Positions 7,843 to 16,696 are shown, numbered from the stretch's first letter. The stretch: 39,164 nt of DNA from Peptoniphilus_A olsenii (GCF_040545475.1 NZ_JBEPMA010000018.1:1-39164), one strand, 5' to 3'. Program-made: numbers and translations. Notes: generated by a model not told the origin, from the sequence alone.

Positions 7843-8775
7843 TTAAAAATAATTCTTTTTTTTCAAGATAATTAAAGTTATTACAGATATAATCACACAC
7901 AAAAATATCAAAATCCAAAATGCAAAAGGATTATTTTCCCATGGCAATTTTACGTTCATTCCCCATATTCCACCTATAATAGTCGGTATAGTCATGAGAA
8001 TAGTAACAGAAGTGAGAGTTTTCATAACTTCATTAAGATTATTGTTTATAACATTTGTATATAATTCTGAAAGTTTATCTAGCATCATAGTTGAATTTTC
8101 TATCATCACACGGGCTTGTTTATTTTCCACTTGCAAATCATGCAATAAATAGTCTCTGTTTTCAGACTCAGATAAATATTCAAGCTCAAATATACTCTCT
8201 ATTACTGGTCCATTTTCTCTAATTGACATTTGAAAAAGAGTAAGGCTTTTTTGAATTTCAATTATTTTTTCTAGATAGTGAGTTCTTGTAGATAGACGAG
8301 TTTGGCACTCAAGAGCATCAATTTCTTCATTTAATATTTTTATATAATCAATATATGTTTTTGAGATTTCCCAAGCCATTTCCAAAACAAAATTTTCAAT
8401 TTCTTCTATTTTATCCATTTTGTGAGCTTGTTTAGATTTTAATTTTTCAAAAACTTCTGAATCCTGATTATAAATTGTTATTACTTTTTGGTTCGCTATT
8501 ATTATTGCTATTGGCCTTGTTACATACTCAATATTAGAAATTTTTATAGGATAACTGAGTATAAAAAGATTTGGCCTCTCATCTTCTAAACCTTCGGTGC
8601 GAGGAAGTTCATAAGGGTCACTAATATCAAAAACATAATCTCTTGGCAAATCAAATTTTTTAAATAAACTCTTTAGCTCATCTTCTGTAGGATTCATAAT
8701 CTCTAACCAAGTATAACTACTTGTATCCTCAGTGGGTACAAAATTTTTGTCTTTTAAAATATATCTATTATGCAT
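7843..8775 (-). CDS. CorA-family divalent cation (Mg2+) transporter
   Basis: A 310-residue protein. The long cytoplasmic N-terminal domain with a helical stalk (about 1-245) is followed by two C-terminal membrane helices. The GMN selectivity motif sits at the end of the first helix (GGIWGMNVKLPW), as in all CorA channels. The family forms pentameric Mg2+ (sometimes Co2+/Ni2+) channels. The ATG follows the stop of the upstream deoxyribosyltransferase gene by one base (TAATATG), so translation is probably coupled. It is convergent with the MgtC-like gene, also magnesium-linked. Confidence 0.9.
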   Translation of the reverse strand: MHNRYILKDKNFVPTEDTSSYTWLEIMNPTEDELKSLFKKFDLPRDYVFDISDPYELPRTEGLEDERPNLFILSYPIKISNIEYVTRPIAIIIANQKVITIYNQDSEVFEKLKSKQAHKMDKIEEIENFVLEMAWEISKTYIDYIKILNEEIDALECQTRLSTRTHYLEKIIEIQKSLTLFQMSIRENGPVIESIFELEYLSESENRDYLLHDLQVENKQARVMIENSTMMLDKLSELYTNVINNNLNEVMKTLTSVTILMTIPTIIGGIWGMNVKLPWENNPFAFWILIFLCVIISVITLIILKKKNYF

Positions 8776-8776
8776 A

Positions 8777-9229
8777 TTATAAACACTCTTTCAATTGTAT
8801 ATCTAAAATTTTACACGCCTCTTCAAAACTATGAGCAAAAAATCCATTTTTTAGTATAGCCCCTAGAACATAATGATTCATGCCTACAGTAGGAACATCA
8901 TAAGCATTTGCAGATGAAAGTCTAATATCTGAATTTATACCAATAATAATTTTTGTGTCAGTATAAATTGCGATGCCAAGTTCTGCAGCTACTCCAGAAT
9001 CTTCTTTTGAAACATCACAAATAAAAATATCACATTCTTCAACAGCTTTAGTATCACCCTCATAAATTTCAATTGCCGATGGTAAAGATTCTTTGTCATC
9101 ATTGAAAGGTTGATCAATAGGGTTAAAAATATCAAGTTGAGGAAATCTTTCACGTAAAATTCTTCCTTCCAATTTCCGCTGATTGACATCAGCCTCGTTA
9201 AATAATGCTCCCGCTAAATATAATTTCAT
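8777..9229 (-). CDS. Nucleoside 2-deoxyribosyltransferase family protein
   Basis: A 150-residue protein matching the nucleoside 2-deoxyribosyltransferase fold. It begins KLYLAGALF, has the Asp-rich ECDIFICDVS strand, and carries the glutamate nucleophile in DSGVAAELGIA. Such enzymes swap bases between 2'-deoxyribonucleosides, or hydrolyse them, for purine/pyrimidine salvage. The conserved C-terminal NHYVLGAI segment is present. It starts after a GGAAGG site and is immediately followed by corA, with one base between stop and start. The pairing with a Mg2+ channel has no obvious biochemical logic. Confidence 0.85.
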   Translation of the reverse strand: MKLYLAGALFNEADVNQRKLEGRILRERFPQLDIFNPIDQPFNDDKESLPSAIEIYEGDTKAVEECDIFICDVSKEDSGVAAELGIAIYTDTKIIIGINSDIRLSSANAYDVPTVGMNHYVLGAILKNGFFAHSFEEACKILDIQLKECL

Positions 9230-9324
9230 TTTTTACCTTCCTTGTTGTATTTAAATTTATAAATAAAATTTTTAATTAAGCTTTCCTTGATACATACCAC
9301 TAAAGTTGATGTTCAAAACTTATT

Positions 9325-9358
9325 AAAAAAAAAGCAAAATGAAAAAACATCTTGCTTT
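9325..9358 (-). terminator. Rho-independent terminator after cysteine desulfidase gene
   Basis: On the minus strand, AAAGCAAGATG (9358-9348) pairs with CATTTTGCTTT (9341-9331) across a six-T loop, and an eight-base T-run follows. Confidence 0.8.
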
Positions 9359-9369
9359 ACTTCTTATTT

Positions 9370-10632
9370 TTAAAATTCTTTTAGATAATCTCTATTTTCA
9401 ATCATTTCAGATAGAATAACTTCATCTGTTTTTTTCATGCCATATTTTGCTATATGACTAACTACATCTAGAGTTTTTTCTATCTCATCTTTTACAATTC
9501 CATCACCTGATTCAAATGTATTTTCTGTCTTCGCTTGATCATAAGATAAAAACGCATTTCTAAGACTAGACGCAATTTTAGAAGCACAAGAAGCTTTTGC
9601 TCCATCACAAATCAGTCCTGAATTAGTAGCCAAAGTATTGACTAAAGTTTCAGCAATCACTTTTTTAGAATCATCTTTTAAATAAGCAATTCCACAAGCG
9701 GCAGCACCAGCAGCAGATACAACTCCACAATAAGCAGATAATTTTCCAATTCCTTGTTTCATATAAAGAGCTATTAAATTAGAGAATACTAAAGCCCTGT
9801 ATAATTTCTCATCGCTAATATTATTATCTCTGGCAAAAACAATTACAGGAACTGAAACAGTGATTCCTTGATTCCCACTACCAGAATTTATAACAACAGG
9901 CTTTTCGGATCCACTCATACGTGCATCCGAAGCTGCAGAAGCATTAGCTACAAGCTTTTCAGAATAAATAGTATTAGCATTTTTATTTACAAGCTTTCCT
10001 ATATTTGAACCATAATCATTAATTAAACCTTCTTTGGCAATGTCTATATTATAGTTAATTTGTCTATCAAGTATTGGCTTTAACTTTTCTAAATCGCAAT
10101 TATTTGCAAATTCATATATGGCTTCAATAGATAAATCTACAGTTCTTGTATCAGTCTCTTCTCTTTTCTTTTGAAATAATAATTCTTTATTTTTCTCTAT
10201 TAAAGTGATATTAGTATGTCCATCTTCAATTACTACACGAGCTTGGTCTTTTCCACTTTTTGCAATAATCTCTATATATAAAATTGCCACATCTCGCACC
10301 AAATTAATATCGAGTACACCATTTTTAATCTTATCATCCATTTCAGAAAGTCTAGTTTTATCAATATCTTCTAAAACTTCAAGTTTACGATCTGCATCTC
10401 CCAAAAAAGCACCTGCAACTACAGAAATAGGTATCCCCTTTCTTCCATCTGTACTTGGCACTTTAACAGAATTAGCATTCTTTATCATATTAGAGGATAA
10501 ATTCGCAATAAGTTTTTCAGGCTCCTCACCCAAAGTTTTAACAGCTACAGCCGAGGCATAAGCAATTGCAATAGGTTCTGTGCACCCATATGCTACAACT
10601 AATTCCTCTTCTAAAAAATCATAATAATTCAA
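9370..10632 (-). CDS. cyuA: L-cysteine desulfidase (CyuA/YhaM, UPF0597 / serine dehydratase alpha-like)
   Basis: A 420-residue protein of the CyuA/YhaM family. These are oxygen-sensitive 4Fe-4S enzymes that split cysteine into pyruvate, ammonia and sulfide. The family motifs AYGCTEPIAIAYA near the N-terminus, GSGNQGI in the middle and CDGAKASCASK near the C-terminus are present. Their cysteines are the expected cluster ligands. The longest frame begins at a GTG that lies inside the GGAGGTG ribosome-binding site. The TTG at 10632, eight bases after GGAGG, is the better start and gives MNYYDFLEEE. Released sulfide could feed metY, although the genes are not co-transcribed. A terminator follows. 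Confidence 0.88.
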   Translation of the reverse strand: MNYYDFLEEELVVAYGCTEPIAIAYASAVAVKTLGEEPEKLIANLSSNMIKNANSVKVPSTDGRKGIPISVVAGAFLGDADRKLEVLEDIDKTRLSEMDDKIKNGVLDINLVRDVAILYIEIIAKSGKDQARVVIEDGHTNITLIEKNKELLFQKKREETDTRTVDLSIEAIYEFANNCDLEKLKPILDRQINYNIDIAKEGLINDYGSNIGKLVNKNANTIYSEKLVANASAASDARMSGSEKPVVINSGSGNQGITVSVPVIVFARDNNISDEKLYRALVFSNLIALYMKQGIGKLSAYCGVVSAAGAAACGIAYLKDDSKKVIAETLVNTLATNSGLICDGAKASCASKIASSLRNAFLSYDQAKTENTFESGDGIVKDEIEKTLDVVSHIAKYGMKKTDEVILSEMIENRDYLKEF

Positions 10633-10817
10633 ATACTGCACCTCCAGCCAAATTCTTTTGAATTATATGTAAAAACATAATACTATCACAAATATTATTA
10701 AAAATAATCATTTGTATAATATCTATTTATAGGATATCACAAAAGACATCTTTTTTATATAAGAAAAACTGTACCGTTTTATAATTTACTCTTAGTTATT
10801 TAATAATAATTTGAAAT

Positions 10818-10842
10818 AAAAAAACTCTGCCTTTCGACAGAG
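10818..10842 (-). terminator. Rho-independent terminator after aminotransferase gene
   Basis: On the minus strand, CTCTGTC (10842-10836) pairs with GGCAGAG (10831-10825) with a GAAA loop and a T7 tail. Confidence 0.85.
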
Positions 10843-10851
10843 ATTCTTAAT

Positions 10852-12036
10852 TTATGAATTTTTAAAATGCTTGCAAGCCTCTTCTATAATATCTAGCCCC
10901 GCTTTTATATCTTCTAAACTACTTGCATAGGAAAGTCTGACAAATCCTTCACCAGCAGAACCAAATACTGTACCAGGAACAATCGCCACACCTTTCTCAT
11001 CTAAAAGATATTCACAGAACTCTTCACAACTTATGCCGATATCTTTCATATTTATGAAGGCATAAAAAGCACCCTGAGGTTTATTTAATGTTAGTCCATC
11101 AATCTCATTAACCCTTTTATAAATGAAATCTCTTCTTTTTTCATATTCACTAACCATTTTTAATACATCATTGTCAGCTTCTTTTAAAGCTGCAATCCCT
11201 GCATGTTGTACAAAAGATGTTGCACATGAAGTATTATGCTGATGTACCTTGTTAGCTTCTTTAATAAAATCAACAGGAGCAGCAATATAAGCAAGCCTAA
11301 ATCCAGTCATTGAATATGATTTTGAAAAACCATCAATAGTAATAGTTCTTTCTTTCATTCTAGGCAATGAAGCAAAAGATACATGTTTGAAATCATCAAA
11401 AATTATGTCTTTGTAGATTTCATCAACTATTGCTACAATATCTTTTTCTTCCACAAAATCAGCCAACTTTTCAAGAGTTTCTCTGGTAAAAACTGAACCT
11501 ATAGGGTTAGATGGATTTATGATAACCATAGCCTTTGTATTTTCATTGACCAGAGTCTCAAGTTCTTCAAAATCAATCTGAAAATCATTTTCTTGTGAAA
11601 GAGTATAAAATTTAGATTCTGCACCCATGATATGCACAGAATTTATATAATTTGTCCAACATGGATTTGGCAACAGAATTTCATCACCTGGTTCAAGCAA
11701 AGTTTGATATACATCAAAAATTGATTCGCTTGCACCTGCAGTAATTAAAATTTCTTCTGGTAAATAGTCTTGATTATTTTCTTTTCTAATTTTATCGGAT
11801 ATAGCCTTTCGAAGTTCTAAAATACCAAAATTAGATGTATAAAAAACATCACCATCTTCAATACTCTTAATTGTTGCATCTTTAATAACTTGAGGTGTTT
11901 GAAAATCTGGACGCCCAAGTTCAAAATGGTAAATTTTCTTGCCTTCACGCTCCATTACTATAGTTTTTTCGTTGATTTTTCTTATTCCAGAAGGTTGTAC
12001 ATTTTGCAATCTTTTTGAAATAAATTTTTTCATCAT
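10852..12036 (-). CDS. Class I/II pyridoxal-phosphate aminotransferase
   Basis: A 393-394-residue fold-type I aminotransferase. Motifs are ITAGASESI (cofactor phosphate region), LPNPCWTNY, INPSNPIGSVF (substrate and PLP Asn), IVDEIYKDI, the PLP lysine in SFSKSYSMTGFRLAY, and FVRLSYA near the C-terminus with the carboxylate-binding Arg. This is the AspC/AraT-like Ib subgroup, so substrates could be aspartate, alanine or aromatic/branched amino acids; the sequence does not settle which. Two adjacent ATG codons follow a GGGGAGGA site, and the second (12033) has the better spacing. It is monocistronic with its own terminator. In an amino-acid fermenter it may feed 2-oxo acids to the hydroxyacid dehydrogenase at 36160-37065. 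Confidence 0.85.
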   Translation of the reverse strand: MMKKFISKRLQNVQPSGIRKINEKTIVMEREGKKIYHFELGRPDFQTPQVIKDATIKSIEDGDVFYTSNFGILELRKAISDKIRKENNQDYLPEEILITAGASESIFDVYQTLLEPGDEILLPNPCWTNYINSVHIMGAESKFYTLSQENDFQIDFEELETLVNENTKAMVIINPSNPIGSVFTRETLEKLADFVEEKDIVAIVDEIYKDIIFDDFKHVSFASLPRMKERTITIDGFSKSYSMTGFRLAYIAAPVDFIKEANKVHQHNTSCATSFVQHAGIAALKEADNDVLKMVSEYEKRRDFIYKRVNEIDGLTLNKPQGAFYAFINMKDIGISCEEFCEYLLDEKGVAIVPGTVFGSAGEGFVRLSYASSLEDIKAGLDIIEEACKHFKNS

Positions 12037-12431
12037 AGTTCCTCCCCAATTGGTAAAATATATTATTACTAAATCCTTTGTGTAATTTTGGTGTTAAAGT
12101 TTTGTATAAAATATTTATATTTTTCTAATCACTACTTTAAAGTAACACTTCTCAAAATATTAATTCTCTATATTATACACTAAAAATAGCAATTTTAATA
12201 ATAAAATTTTTCAAAGAATGATAATTTATAGTGATAAACAAGATATAACAACTTAAAAATTTCTTTAATCTCAATATAATCATGTTCTATTTCTTATTTT
12301 ATATAGTACGAGATAATTAAAAAGCAGAATTATCTCTACCTAAACTATTGTACCCAAATAATAAAATATCAATTATAAGTAAATCCAATAATATATTTAT
12401 TGAGATATAATATTTTATTAAATGTTAAAAA
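12037..12431. other. AT-rich intergenic gap, no gene seen
   Basis: The 395-bp gap is over 75% A+T and has no reading frame with a ribosome-binding site. A TATAAT on the minus strand (12177-12172) without a clear -35 could serve the aminotransferase gene. No hairpin with a T-run was found after the chromate-type transporter stop at 12432. Confidence 0.5.
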
Positions 12432-12998
12432 TTAAATAATCGTGTTAAAAATAATTCCACTTAATGCCCCTGCAAAAATTATTAATAAAGGATGTATTTT
12501 TTTAAATTTTCGCATTATAAATAAAAATACCAAAAATAGCCCTAACTCTAACGGTTTTATAATATCAATAAAATTTCCTGTCAGTTTGAACTTACTAACA
12601 TTAAATAGGGTAATGACCATTACTTGAAACATGGCTCCTAAGATAAGTCCTGCTGTTGAGGGCCTCAAAGTTTCAAACATGTCTTTTACAACTTTTGAAT
12701 TTTTAAACTTATCCATTGCATGACATATTATGAGTATAATTATCGTTGCAGGAATTATAAGTGAAATTGTAGCCACAATTGCACCAAGTATACCATAGGC
12801 TCTATACCCAGCAAAAGTTGCACAATTTATTCCAATAGCACCTGGAGTTGATTCAGAAACTGCTATCATGTCTAGAAGCTCACTTGATGAAAACCAATTA
12901 TATTTTTGAGACATTTCTTGTAAAAAAGGTATTGTCGCCATGCCTCCTCCAACTGCAAATAGTCCTGTTTTTAAAAATTCTATAATCAATCTAATCAT
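12432..12998 (-). CDS. Chromate transporter family protein, half-size (second subunit)
   Basis: A 188-residue, ~5-6-helix membrane protein matching one half of the CHR (chromate ion transporter) family. The signature AVGGGMATIPFLQ is near the N-terminus, followed by AVSESTPGAIGINCATFAGY. Short-chain CHR genes usually occur as adjacent pairs whose products act together, as here. Its ATG begins directly after the stop of the upstream partner. Substrate specificity in anaerobes is uncertain: chromate, sulfate or another anion are possible. Confidence 0.87.
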   Translation of the reverse strand: MIRLIIEFLKTGLFAVGGGMATIPFLQEMSQKYNWFSSSELLDMIAVSESTPGAIGINCATFAGYRAYGILGAIVATISLIIPATIIILIICHAMDKFKNSKVVKDMFETLRPSTAGLILGAMFQVMVITLFNVSKFKLTGNFIDIIKPLELGLFLVFLFIMRKFKKIHPLLIIFAGALSGIIFNTII

Positions 12999-13526
12999 CT
13001 ATTTTCTCCCCATTAAAATTCCTATCACTGCGACAATTATTACGACAATCATTGGAGATAGACTTAAAAATGCAATAGATATAAAAGTAAGAACGAAAAT
13101 AACAAATTTAAATTTTGAATTTGCATTATCCTTTACCATTTTTATCACAGTATTTAAAACCAACGCACATACTGCAACTCTTATCCCCGAAAGAGCGTGT
13201 TGAATGATTTCTACATGCGAAAACTCACTCAAAAAATTTGCAATTGCTGTAATTATAATTATTGATGGCGTGATAAACCCAAGCGATACAATTATTGCTC
13301 CTATACTTCCCGCTTGTTTGTAGCCGCAAAAAGTTGAGGTGTTTACTGCGATAATTCCTGGTGTTGCTTGTCCTATGGCATAATAATCAAGTATTTCTTC
13401 TTTGGTCGCCCAATTTTTATTTAAAACAACTTCTCTTTCTAATAGAGGAAGCATTGCATATCCTCCCCCAAAGGTGAAAAGTCCCATTTTAAAAAATGTC
13501 AGATATAAATCTAGCAGAATGTTCAT
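12999..13526 (-). CDS. Chromate transporter family protein, half-size (first subunit)
   Basis: A 175-residue membrane protein, the other half of a CHR pair. It has FTFGGGYAMLPLLEREVV at the N-terminus, where the GGGYAMxPLL motif is diagnostic, and IGQATPGIIAVNTSTFCGY, which parallels the APSESTPG-type segment of its neighbour. About five to six hydrophobic helices follow. It is the upstream gene of a two-gene unit that starts just past the pyr operon terminator. The ribosome-binding site AAAGGGAG lies upstream of the ATG. Confidence 0.87.
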   Translation of the reverse strand: MNILLDLYLTFFKMGLFTFGGGYAMLPLLEREVVLNKNWATKEEILDYYAIGQATPGIIAVNTSTFCGYKQAGSIGAIIVSLGFITPSIIIITAIANFLSEFSHVEIIQHALSGIRVAVCALVLNTVIKMVKDNANSKFKFVIFVLTFISIAFLSLSPMIVVIIVAVIGILMGRK

Positions 13527-13549
13527 CTAATCAGCTCCCTTTAAAATTA

Positions 13550-13601
13550 TAAAAAGTAGTAGCAAATATCGCTCTGGCGAAAAATTTTATTTACTACTAC
13601 T
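13550..13601 (-). terminator. Terminator between pyrD and the chromate-type pair
   Basis: On the minus strand, AGTAGTAGTAAATA (13601-13588) pairs with TATTTGCTACTACT (13568-13555) across a ~19-base loop, followed by TTTTT. One position is G-T. It closes the pyr operon, although the chromate-type transporters in the same orientation could receive readthrough. Confidence 0.75.
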
Positions 13602-13624
13602 TTAATTATATTTTTTTAAAATTT

Positions 13625-14530
13625 TTATACAAGTTTTCTTATATAATCTTCTACAGTTCTATTTTTTTCTTCTAAATATTTTTGAAGATTATCTATAATT
13701 TCTGCTGGTCCACTTGGATTCATAAAATTATATGTTCCAATTTGAACCGCACTGGCTCCAGCCATCAAAAATTCTAATACATCTTTATGATTTGTAATTC
13801 CGCCCATGCCAATAATAGGAATATTTACATTTGTAGCAACTTGATGCAAAATTCTTAGAGCAATTGGCTTTACACAAGGACCCGATAATCCTGCATAGAT
13901 ATTGTCAAAGACAATCTCTTCTCTTTCTACATCTATTCCCATTCCTAAAACTGTATTTATTAAAGATAAACCTGTAGCTCCTTCTGCTTCAACGGCTTTT
14001 GCTATTGAAACTATATCTCCTGCGTTGGGAGATAATTTGACAAATACTTTTTTATTTGTCTTTGCCATAACTTTTTTTACAACATTTGCAGCAGAGTCTT
14101 TTTCCATGCCAAAAGCCATTCCACCCTCTTTTACATTGGGACAAGAAATATTTAATTCAATTGCATCAAATTCATAGTCATTTAATATTTCTACAGACTC
14201 TACATATTCTTCTACAGTATTTCCACCTAAATTCACAAAAATTTTGGTTCCGAGGTTATTCATATCTTGTATTTTTTCTTTTACAAAAACTTCGACTCCT
14301 GGATTTTCTAAACCTATAGAATTTAAAATTCCTGATGGCGTTTCCCAAATTCTCGTTCCAGTATTACCTGGCTTAGGATATCTCGTGATTCCCTTTGAAG
14401 AGATTCCACCTAAAATAGTGGGAGAATAATATTTCTTGAACTCCTCACCAAATCCATAAGTTCCGCTTGCCATAATGATGGGATTTTGAAGTTTGATTCC
14501 AGCTAAATTAGTTTTAAGTCTAGTATCCAA
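13625..14530 (-). CDS. pyrD: Dihydroorotate dehydrogenase B, catalytic subunit
   Basis: A 301-residue class 1B PyrD, an FMN TIM barrel oxidising dihydroorotate to orotate. Seen: NPIIMASGTYGFG at the N-terminus, SKGITRYPKPGN, and ELNISCPNVKEGG, whose cysteine is the class 1 catalytic base. FVKLSPN and GMGGITNHKDV (FMN phosphate) are also present. Class 1B works with PyrK, which is encoded immediately upstream, and uses NAD+. It starts at a TTG that overlaps the end of pyrK by 11 bp, with a GGGGGAAGAG purine run upstream, so expression is probably coupled to pyrK. It is the last gene of the operon. Confidence 0.94.
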   Translation of the reverse strand: MDTRLKTNLAGIKLQNPIIMASGTYGFGEEFKKYYSPTILGGISSKGITRYPKPGNTGTRIWETPSGILNSIGLENPGVEVFVKEKIQDMNNLGTKIFVNLGGNTVEEYVESVEILNDYEFDAIELNISCPNVKEGGMAFGMEKDSAANVVKKVMAKTNKKVFVKLSPNAGDIVSIAKAVEAEGATGLSLINTVLGMGIDVEREEIVFDNIYAGLSGPCVKPIALRILHQVATNVNIPIIGMGGITNHKDVLEFLMAGASAVQIGTYNFMNPSGPAEIIDNLQKYLEEKNRTVEDYIRKLV

Positions 14531-15221
14531 TTAACTCTTCCCCCTTAAAAATAGGCCCTTCTTTGCAAGATCTCTTTCTGCCCTTAGTTGTATCGCAAGT
14601 ACAAGATAAGCAAGCTCCAACTCCGCAGCCCATACGTTTTTCCAAAGACACATAAGTCTTGCTGCCATGAACTTTAGCAAATTCAACTACTTTTTTCATC
14701 ATGATCTCGGGGCCACAAGTATATATTAATTTATGTTTTTTAAAATCCACAATATCAGTTATATATCCGCCTTTTTTGACTATTAAGTTTACATCAACAT
14801 CTAAGAACGCATTTTCAAGTTCCAAATCTTCCTGTTCACCAATATAAAGAGTAAGACTCGCTTTTGGTTTTAATTTTCTAATTTCTTTTATCAAATAATG
14901 AAATGGTGCAACGCCCACTCCACCACCAATCATTGCAAGTTCATCTACATTAGGATAAAACATATTTCCGTAAGGTCCGTAGAGTTTTATTTCATCGCCT
15001 ATTTTTAGCTTTTCAATAATCTCAGTTCCAATACCACGTTTCTCTATTAAAAAATCTACCCCGTCAGTCACATCATATACTGATACTGGCCTTGAAAGTG
15101 TAGGAAAATTATCCCACGCACGCAACATAAAAAATTGCCCTGGGTACACTTTTGTCTTTAAATCAGTCCTCAAAATAAAATAATCTTTTGATACATTTTT
15201 ATTTTCTAAAACCTTAGACAT
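14520..15221 (-). CDS. pyrK: Dihydroorotate dehydrogenase B, electron transfer subunit
   Basis: A 233-residue ferredoxin-reductase-like subunit carrying FAD and a 2Fe-2S cluster. It passes electrons from the FMN of PyrD to NAD+. FAD-binding RPVSVYD and NAD-binding GGGVGVAPF are visible. The C-terminal cluster motif is MGCGVGACLSCTCDT with a fourth cysteine in RSCKEGP. The ATG at 15221 follows the pyrI stop by one base and uses the GAGGAG within the last pyrI codons. The longer frame starting 12 bases upstream would overlap that site and is rejected. Confidence 0.93.
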   Translation of the reverse strand: MSKVLENKNVSKDYFILRTDLKTKVYPGQFFMLRAWDNFPTLSRPVSVYDVTDGVDFLIEKRGIGTEIIEKLKIGDEIKLYGPYGNMFYPNVDELAMIGGGVGVAPFHYLIKEIRKLKPKASLTLYIGEQEDLELENAFLDVDVNLIVKKGGYITDIVDFKKHKLIYTCGPEIMMKKVVEFAKVHGSKTYVSLEKRMGCGVGACLSCTCDTTKGRKRSCKEGPIFKGEELIGY

Positions 15222-15222
15222 A

Positions 15223-15654
15223 TTACTCCTCATAAGTTGTCAAAGTATCGCAATATTCACATCTATACTCTTTCTTGTCTTTGTCATATAAATAAAATTT
15301 ATGAGTCGGTACAGTTCTTTCATAATTAGAAATACATCTTGGATTCTTGCATTGAAGCACTCCTTCAACAACCTCTGGCATTTCCATTTGAAATTTTTTA
15401 ACTCTTTCTCCATCTTTGATAAAATTCACTGTAGTATATGGAGCGATAAGCCCAAGAATAGTAAAATCTAAATCATAATCTGTTTCGATTTTGATTAAAT
15501 CTTTCTTGCCCATTTTAGAAGAAGAAATATTTTGCATCATCACCACTGTATCATCTACTTTATGAAGGTTTAGTGCTTTATATAGAACCTGAGCTGTACC
15601 ACTTTCTATATGATCTAGTACAATTCCTTTTTTTATTTTTGAAACATTTATCAT
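15223..15654 (-). CDS. pyrI: Aspartate carbamoyltransferase regulatory subunit
   Basis: A 143-residue PyrI, the non-catalytic chain of aspartate transcarbamoylase that binds nucleotide effectors. The N-terminal allosteric domain begins INVSKIKKGIVLDHI. The C-terminal zinc domain has four cysteines in CKNPRCISN and CEYCDT. Having pyrI implies an allosterically regulated PyrB/PyrI holoenzyme like that of enterics and archaea, unlike the unregulated PyrB of Bacillus; pyrI is known in many Clostridia. Its ATG overlaps the pyrB stop by four bases. Confidence 0.94.
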   Translation of the reverse strand: MINVSKIKKGIVLDHIESGTAQVLYKALNLHKVDDTVVMMQNISSSKMGKKDLIKIETDYDLDFTILGLIAPYTTVNFIKDGERVKKFQMEMPEVVEGVLQCKNPRCISNYERTVPTHKFYLYDKDKKEYRCEYCDTLTTYEE

Positions 15655-16562
15655 TTTTCTACCCCCAATAAATACATAATAAGAGCCATTCTTCCATACA
15701 TACCAAATTTTGTTTGTTCAAAATAAACTGATCTTTCGTCATCATCTACATCTGTAGATATTTCATTTACCCTAGGAAGTGGATGAAGTACAATACAATC
15801 CTCTTTAGCATACTTCATCTTTTCTTCAGTTAAAATATAAATATCTTTTAATCTTTCGTACTCATCTGATGAAACAAATCTTTCCTTTTGCACTCTCGAC
15901 ATATAAAGTACATCAAGTTTAGAAATTGCTTCCATTAAATCATTAGTTTCCTCATAATTTTCTTTATCAATAAAGTTTTTAAATGGATCAGGCATTTTTA
16001 ATTCCTCTGGAGAGATGAAAACAAATTTTACATTTTCATATCTATTCAAAGCTCTTACAAGTGAGTGGATAGTTCTACCAAACTTTAAATCTCCACAAAC
16101 ACCCACTGTCAAGTTGTCAAATCCACCTTTGTAATGTCTTATTGTTATTAAATCCGCAAGAGTTTGTGTTGGATGGAAGTGGCCACCATCTCCCGCATTA
16201 ATAATTGGCATTGTTGTTACAGCCTTTGAAGCAAGTAGTGCAGCACCCTCTTTTGGATGACGCATTGCACAAATATCTGCATAATTTTCCATGACACGAA
16301 TTGTGTCAGATAGAGTTTCACCTTTTGTTGTTGAACTTACACCTGCATCTGAAAAACCTATCACTCCACCGCCAAGTCTTAACATTGCTGTTTCAAAAGA
16401 TAGGCGTGTTCTAGTAGAAGGCTCAAAAAAAAGACTGGCTAATAATTTATTTTTACAAACACTAGAAAAATCTTCGGGGTTTGCAATAATATCATCAACC
16501 AGACTAAATATCTTTTCGTACTCTTCTTTTGTAAAATCTAATGGCTCAATTAAATGTTTCAT
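15651..16562 (-). CDS. pyrB: Aspartate carbamoyltransferase catalytic subunit
   Basis: A 303-residue PyrB, which condenses carbamoyl phosphate with aspartate. The carbamoyl-phosphate motif FEPSTRTRLSFE, the loop GVSSTTKGETLSDT, HPTQTLADL and HPLPRVNEI are all intact. The start is the ATG at 16562 (MKHLIEPLDF), six bases after GGAGGA. The upstream in-frame ATG at 16574 precedes that site. First gene of pyrB-pyrI-pyrK-pyrD. No PyrR-type attenuator is apparent in the short leader, so control may rest on PyrI effectors and the promoter. Confidence 0.95.
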   Translation of the reverse strand: MKHLIEPLDFTKEEYEKIFSLVDDIIANPEDFSSVCKNKLLASLFFEPSTRTRLSFETAMLRLGGGVIGFSDAGVSSTTKGETLSDTIRVMENYADICAMRHPKEGAALLASKAVTTMPIINAGDGGHFHPTQTLADLITIRHYKGGFDNLTVGVCGDLKFGRTIHSLVRALNRYENVKFVFISPEELKMPDPFKNFIDKENYEETNDLMEAISKLDVLYMSRVQKERFVSSDEYERLKDIYILTEEKMKYAKEDCIVLHPLPRVNEISTDVDDDERSVYFEQTKFGMYGRMALIMYLLGVEK

Positions 16563-16591
16563 TATTTCCTCCATTCTTAATTATTAGGAAT

Positions 16592-16620
16592 ATAATAATA
16601 CAAAAAAATCAATTTGTAAA
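16592..16620 (-). promoter_or_regulatory. Candidate pyr operon promoter
   Basis: On the minus strand, TTTACA (16620-16615) and TATTAT (16597-16592) are separated by 17 bp, about 30 bases upstream of the pyrB start. The short leader leaves no room for an attenuator. Confidence 0.5.
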
Positions 16621-16622
16621 GG

Positions 16623-16651
16623 TCGACTTTTCATGAAAACATTGTTATAAT
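16623..16651 (+). promoter_or_regulatory. Candidate promoter of the guanylate-kinase-like gene
   Basis: TCGACT (16623-16628) and a consensus TATAAT (16646-16651) are separated by 17 bp. The unit is back-to-back with the pyr promoter. Confidence 0.55.
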
Positions 16652-16696
16652 ACAAAAAAGTTTAATTGTAAATAGAAAATACCAAAGGAGGTATCT

